The notes under the pieces are model-generated. The model was not told where the DNA came from and made no database searches. It was given only the letters and a program-made list of their open reading frames with translations. Of a stretch of 64,000 nucleotides of DNA, positions 60,337-64,000 are shown piece by piece. How positions within the stretch are numbered: position 1 is the first letter of the stretch; every line of letters begins with the position of its first letter. The DNA is from Parietichytrium sp. I65-24A (Eukaryota; Sar; Bigyra; Thraustochytrida; Thraustochytriidae). The DNA lies in NCBI GenBank assembly GCA_012862575.1, contig BLSF01000019.1, forward strand, positions 496,001-560,000, read 5' to 3'. Made by a program: the position numbers and the translations under genes.

Positions 60337-60562
60337 GGCGCCGCAGCTTGTCGCCCTTCGAACGGCCCTTGCCTTGCTGCTCGCTTTGGCCTGCGCGCGT
60401 TTCGCCAACCAGTCAGCTTGTCTGGAGCGAAACGAGAACTACAAGTTCCCTGAACTGTTGAGGGAGGCTGCCTTGGTCAAGTATGGACTGCGAAACCGCT
60501 ATCTCTCCTTCTGCGAGCCAGCAAACGAGTCGTCAGGGACAGACAACGACACCAACTCCTAG
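60335..60562 (+). CDS. Possible small secreted protein overlapping the start of the divergent membrane-protein gene
   Basis: This is 75 residues starting with a signal-peptide-like stretch (LVALRTALALLLALACARF) and a short mature part containing two cysteines and three N-glycosylation-type NQS/NES/NDT sites. Codons (AAC, TAC, AAG, GAG, TTC) look like those of real genes. Its ATG shares the CATG palindrome with the minus-strand ATG at 60336. Either one of the two starts is wrong, or the genes truly overlap head to head. It has no recognised family. Confidence 0.35.
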   Translation: MAPQLVALRTALALLLALACARFANQSACLERNENYKFPELLREAALVKYGLRNRYLSFCEPANESSGTDNDTNS

Positions 60563-61824
60563 CACGCCGTAGCACCCTTTCTTCGCCTCGGCAATTGTCC
60601 AAATGGTCTCTTTATCGGACGATTCACTTTGAGTGCGTTACATCAACAGCGATCAACGTTAGCACTCATGAACACTCCTCTTCATTCATCACCATCGGCT
60701 ATATTTTGACTCCCACTCGAAACTGGCGCTTGTATCAGCACAATCGCAGCTCACTCTTTCCGTTCTCCGCTATGCCGCATATTCTATCTCGATTGATTTC
60801 AAGGCATGTATTTTATTTACCGGTATTAACAGCAAATTCGCCTCTGAGCGAAAGAAGGCCACTCGCAAAACTAGCATGAGTTGGTTTCACCAAATTTAAT
60901 ATCGCACGCGCTCAATCACTATAATGTTCTATCCGTTTTGCTGGAAGCGAAATTTCGGACCTTAACTAGTAAACGGATCTCTTTGGAATGAGAAAAAGTG
61001 TGAGAAGAAGGGAGATGGATTTAACACGAACATAAGTTCGACACGATAGGAAGGCGAGTTTCTGAGTTATTCTTTTTTTTTGGAAAGAATCAATAACTGT
61101 TACTTATCAGACGCGGCTGCGCGAAGAGAAGCTGGGAGGTGTAGCTTGGAAAACGAAGATGGCTGGGGATGGTGGATTAAACTTGTCTGTGCATCTATTG
61201 CTAGTCTTCGCCCCGAGAACATTGCTGAAGCACTCGCATTATCGAGCCACTGTCAAGACAACAATCAATTGAGCACGTATGGCCGCGGTAAGCGTACTTC
61301 TAAACGCTCTTCCCAGAGCATGAAATCTTTTTTTGATGCACATGAATGAACACCGCTCTCGACTCCATCAGTGTAGCGAGATGCGAGCGGTGCATTCGCA
61401 CTGATGGAAGCTCTCGCAGGAGGGTTTTTGCGAATAGAGATCTCTGAACTTCTACAGGGCTCTCTTTGGTCTGACATTTACAATTACAATGCCCGCTTCA
61501 CAGGACAGGCAACTCATCAATGCGATACAGCCCAAAAGGTCTTGGTCTTGTATTATTGTTATGGACATATACTATAGTATAAGTGAATAGAATGTCCATC
61601 TCCACAAAACCAAACCCCGTTTTCACCACTCACTTCTCAAGCATCTCAAGCTCATCAAGCTCTCCCGTTCGTGGCTCGACAAGAGGCATCTGTACGCGCA
61701 GCGAAGCACGTGTACGCGTGGCATACGACGGGTATGAACGAGGATATCACGAAACTTTGCACACGTACACGCGCGCCACACGCACTAACGAAGACAAGAA
61801 TTCCATCGACGAGCTCCCGACACC
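60563..61824. other. Intergenic region
   Basis: About 1.26 kb upstream of the ankyrin gene, AT-rich between 60700 and 61090 with a run of ten T near 61073. It includes a stem-loop-forming sequence. Short frames at 61080-61349 and 61265-61477 (opposite strands) have no motifs. Confidence 0.55.
61364..61408. other. Imperfect inverted repeat able to form a stem-loop
   Basis: TCCATCAG pairs with CTGATGGA. Inside it GCGA pairs with TCGC and ATGC with GCAT around a seven-base loop, giving about 16 base pairs with small bulges. It lies in gene-free DNA. No known RNA family is recognised. Confidence 0.5.
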
Positions 61825-63717
61825 ATGCCTGCCAAGGACGAGCCCCTCGGCTGCGGGCACACGTGGGACCTGGAGCTGTCGGACTCGATGGGGATGACTT
61901 GTGAAGGGCCACAATGCAACGGAGCAGAAGTGCAACCCGGAGAGCCTATGATTGGGTGCAGGACATGTGACAAGGACTGGTGTATCCGCTGCTGCTTTGC
62001 CGGTGAGCCGACCTTGTCCAGCGCGGTGGTGGGAAAGTGGCCTAGCAGTCATGTTCATGCAGCTCAGAGCGGCAACGTTTCGGGAGACGAGGAGTCTGCG
62101 GATGAGATGGGCTGGACGCCAATGCACTGGGCTTGCTGGGCGGCCAAGGACAAGCCGTTTCAACTTCCGCAAAAGCAGGAGCAGCTTTCGGTTAAGGACA
62201 AGTTGGGTCAGACACCGATTATGGTGCTCTGCCGACTGGGGGCAGAGATGGACAAACTTGGAAACCTTTTGGATGGGTTGCCAAGCACAGAGGAAAAGGA
62301 TGAGTTTGGAAGATCCGCTCTGATCCACTTTTGCACTGGGGACAGCAATCGTGAGGGAAGGAAAGATGTGTTGGCGAAGCTGTGCTCCAAGGCCGGGAAT
62401 GATCTCGATAGCTTGGATGCATTTGGCTACTGCGCGCTGCATCACGCGGTGATGAGTCGTGATCATGAACTCGTTCGGGGGCTCTTGTCGGCGGGGGCGA
62501 GCGTCTCCACGAAGACAGGAGAAGGGTACTCTCCGCTCTTCCTCTGCATCTCCGGCGAAGGATCGGAGAATGGGTGTGACTTGCAGGTACTGCAGCTCCT
62601 CCTCGCAAGTGGAGCGGACGTCAACGAAACCTTCGAGGAGGGCGACAACATGATGAGCCCTCTTTTGCTCTGCGCTGCCGAAGGGTACGGGGAAGCCATG
62701 GAAATGTTGCTAAAGAACGGCGCCGACGTGCACTACACGGACTCACAGCAGATGAACGCCATGCATTATTGTGTTCTCGAAGAGTCTGACAGCGAAGAAA
62801 ATAGCGGGCCTGGAGCCGGCAAATCATTTGTGCAGTCCATCAAAGCTCTTTTGGATGCCGTTTCATCTGAAGGATCCAAGTCAAAGCTGTTGAATAGCAA
62901 GAATGCAGAAGGTATGACCCCACTTTTGCTAGCGTGTGAGTGCCAAACCTTCGCGGCTGTGAATATCCTCGTGGAGAGTGGTTCTGATGTCAATTTGGGT
63001 CGTGAGAGTGATGGCGTAACGGCCTTGCATCTTGCTTGCATCGCTGGCAACGCGGCAGCTGTGAAAGCTCTACTCAAAGGCGGGGCTCTAGCGGATCAAA
63101 CCTGTCACTCCTCAGCTGGTGGGTATGCTGCTCTACACTTTGCAGCTCAGAATCCAAACGACTCCTCTGAGAGTGTCTTCAAAGAGTTACTTAATGCAGG
63201 CGCGAACGCGAATTTGAAGACAGAAGGCGAAGGGCTCGCTCCTCTGCATATCGCTGCGTTGCTATGTTCTAAAGCAGTCTGTTCACTTCTAATCGAAAAG
63301 GGAGCAAAGGTAGACGAAACGGACAACGATGGTGACACTGCACTACATAACGCTGCTGGGAAACAGGAGAACGGCGAAGACCGCGTCGAAATTGCGGAGC
63401 TGTTGCTTGCGCACGGCGCTCCTCTCGAGGTGGCTAATAGAAAGGGATTCACACCACTTGCAGCAGCCGCAGCCGCGGAAAATCGTCCGGTCGCTGCACT
63501 CTTGGTTAACAGCGGTGCTAAAGCGGTGACGATTGAGGTGAACGAGGCGACGAATGAAATGGGAGTTGTGGCTGAAGGTGCCGAAGGTGAAGAGAGAGAA
63601 AACGAAGAGGAAGTCGCTGATGAGGAACCCTCAGATAAAGCTGGCAAGAAAAAGGCCAAAAAGAGACGTGCAATGATGGGCCTCGGGAGAAACTCTAAGA
63701 AGGCCAAGGACGAATGA
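61825..63717 (+). CDS. Ankyrin-repeat protein with N-terminal Cys/His zinc-binding module
   Basis: This is 630 residues. Residues 9-52 contain GCGHTWDLE, CEGPQC, GCRTCDKDWCIRCC: Cys/His pairs arranged like a small ZZ- or C1-type zinc module. Ankyrin repeats run from about residue 92 (GWTPMHWACWAA) to 575, roughly 12 units, with clear copies such as GVTALHLACIAGNAAAVKALL and GFTPLAAAAAAENRPVAALL. The C-terminus is Glu-rich and then Lys-rich (KKKAKKRR), suitable for nuclear localisation. Ankyrin stacks bind proteins; the partner is not evident. Confidence 0.85.
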   Translation: MPAKDEPLGCGHTWDLELSDSMGMTCEGPQCNGAEVQPGEPMIGCRTCDKDWCIRCCFAGEPTLSSAVVGKWPSSHVHAAQSGNVSGDEESADEMGWTPMHWACWAAKDKPFQLPQKQEQLSVKDKLGQTPIMVLCRLGAEMDKLGNLLDGLPSTEEKDEFGRSALIHFCTGDSNREGRKDVLAKLCSKAGNDLDSLDAFGYCALHHAVMSRDHELVRGLLSAGASVSTKTGEGYSPLFLCISGEGSENGCDLQVLQLLLASGADVNETFEEGDNMMSPLLLCAAEGYGEAMEMLLKNGADVHYTDSQQMNAMHYCVLEESDSEENSGPGAGKSFVQSIKALLDAVSSEGSKSKLLNSKNAEGMTPLLLACECQTFAAVNILVESGSDVNLGRESDGVTALHLACIAGNAAAVKALLKGGALADQTCHSSAGGYAALHFAAQNPNDSSESVFKELLNAGANANLKTEGEGLAPLHIAALLCSKAVCSLLIEKGAKVDETDNDGDTALHNAAGKQENGEDRVEIAELLLAHGAPLEVANRKGFTPLAAAAAAENRPVAALLVNSGAKAVTIEVNEATNEMGVVAEGAEGEERENEEEVADEEPSDKAGKKKAKKRRAMMGLGRNSKKAKDE

Positions 63718-63955
63718 ATCTGGCGAGAGAACTTGATGGTTGTGCATATATATTTACAAAACATTTGTGTTTTTAAAAGTTTTTTTTACTGCGAGTGAAC
63801 TAACAGTTAAAAGTGATTGCTGTACTTCTTTTTTGGAAGTCTCGATGCTCAACGAGGCCTCATGTGAACTCTATTCCTTGTCTCGCAGAGTGAGAGTAGT
63901 GAGAGCCTCGAAAAATGGGTTTGTAAAAGAATCTATCTTTCGACTGGTTTACTTT
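63718..63955. other. 3' flank of the ankyrin gene
   Basis: AT-rich 3' UTR with T8 near 63780. Nothing else is seen. Confidence 0.6.
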
Positions 63956-64000
63956 TTAGTTGCTGTTGCGCAGACGAGACCGAAACTCTTCTCGCTCTAC
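63956..64000 (-). CDS. Possible 3' end of a minus-strand gene entering from the right edge
   Basis: Reading leftward from base 64000, 14 codons (VEREEFRSRLRNSN) precede a TAA. The residues have coding character and a convergent gene would fit the local layout, but the stretch is too short to be sure. Confidence 0.2.
   Translation of the reverse strand, partial: VEREEFRSRLRNSN

Overview
This window is nuclear DNA from a gene-dense, intron-poor unicellular eukaryote. It carries about 26 protein genes plus fragments at both edges. Most genes are single uninterrupted frames. The few introns I could place are 50-206 nt long, begin GT[A/G]NG and end AG. The families are eukaryotic (Ku70, p23, importin-alpha-like, METTL16, ABCG, NIPA, LITAF, SF-assemblin) or organelle-type enzymes (RlmN, TrhO, ETF-QO). 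SF-assemblin points to a lineage with basal bodies or their relics. An intron-poor protist such as a stramenopile or another alga-like group fits, but I cannot name the species from sequence alone.

Layout. 0-2.7 kb: the 5' end of a gene leaving the left edge, then a gene-free stretch. 2.7-12 kb: a RING-variant protein, a tetraspanin-like membrane protein, an RGG-ABC ATPase with one intron, and a SANT-like acidic protein. 12-20 kb: Ku70, an RlmN-type rRNA/tRNA methyltransferase with a C-terminal membrane anchor, an unknown gene and an acidic repeat protein. 20.8-23.5 kb: a leucine-rich-repeat gene split into 17 exons, mostly one repeat per exon, all introns phase 2. 25-36.7 kb: an importin-alpha-like ARM protein, a 3.5 kb gene-poor tract, a LITAF-like protein sharing frame with a downstream unknown gene, a membrane sulfotransferase and SF-assemblin. 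37.7-49 kb: NIPA with an N-terminal cysteine-rich domain, a coiled-coil protein, METTL16, an isochorismatase-like hydrolase (2 exons), p23 (4 exons) and an unknown. 50.6-63.7 kb: ETF-QO, an ABCG transporter, a TrhO-O-methyltransferase fusion, an EGF/multi-TM protein and an ankyrin protein.

The genes are not organised as a pathway, but two themes stand out. First, tRNA/rRNA modification: RlmN, and a fusion that joins a wobble-uridine hydroxylase to an O-methyltransferase across an intron. That fusion predicts a single polypeptide making 5-methoxyuridine in an organelle. Second, splicing: METTL16 (U6 snRNA m6A writer family) sits in a window whose 22 inferred 5' splice sites fall into two classes. 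Eighteen have A at +4. The four that lack it all have AG at the exon end.

Exon structures were worked out by hand from reading frame, splice consensus and protein-family periodicity. They have not been tested against transcripts. For single-exon genes the first in-frame ATG was taken as the start, because the longest open frames often begin at non-ATG codons. No tRNA, rRNA, CRISPR array or intact mobile element was recognised.
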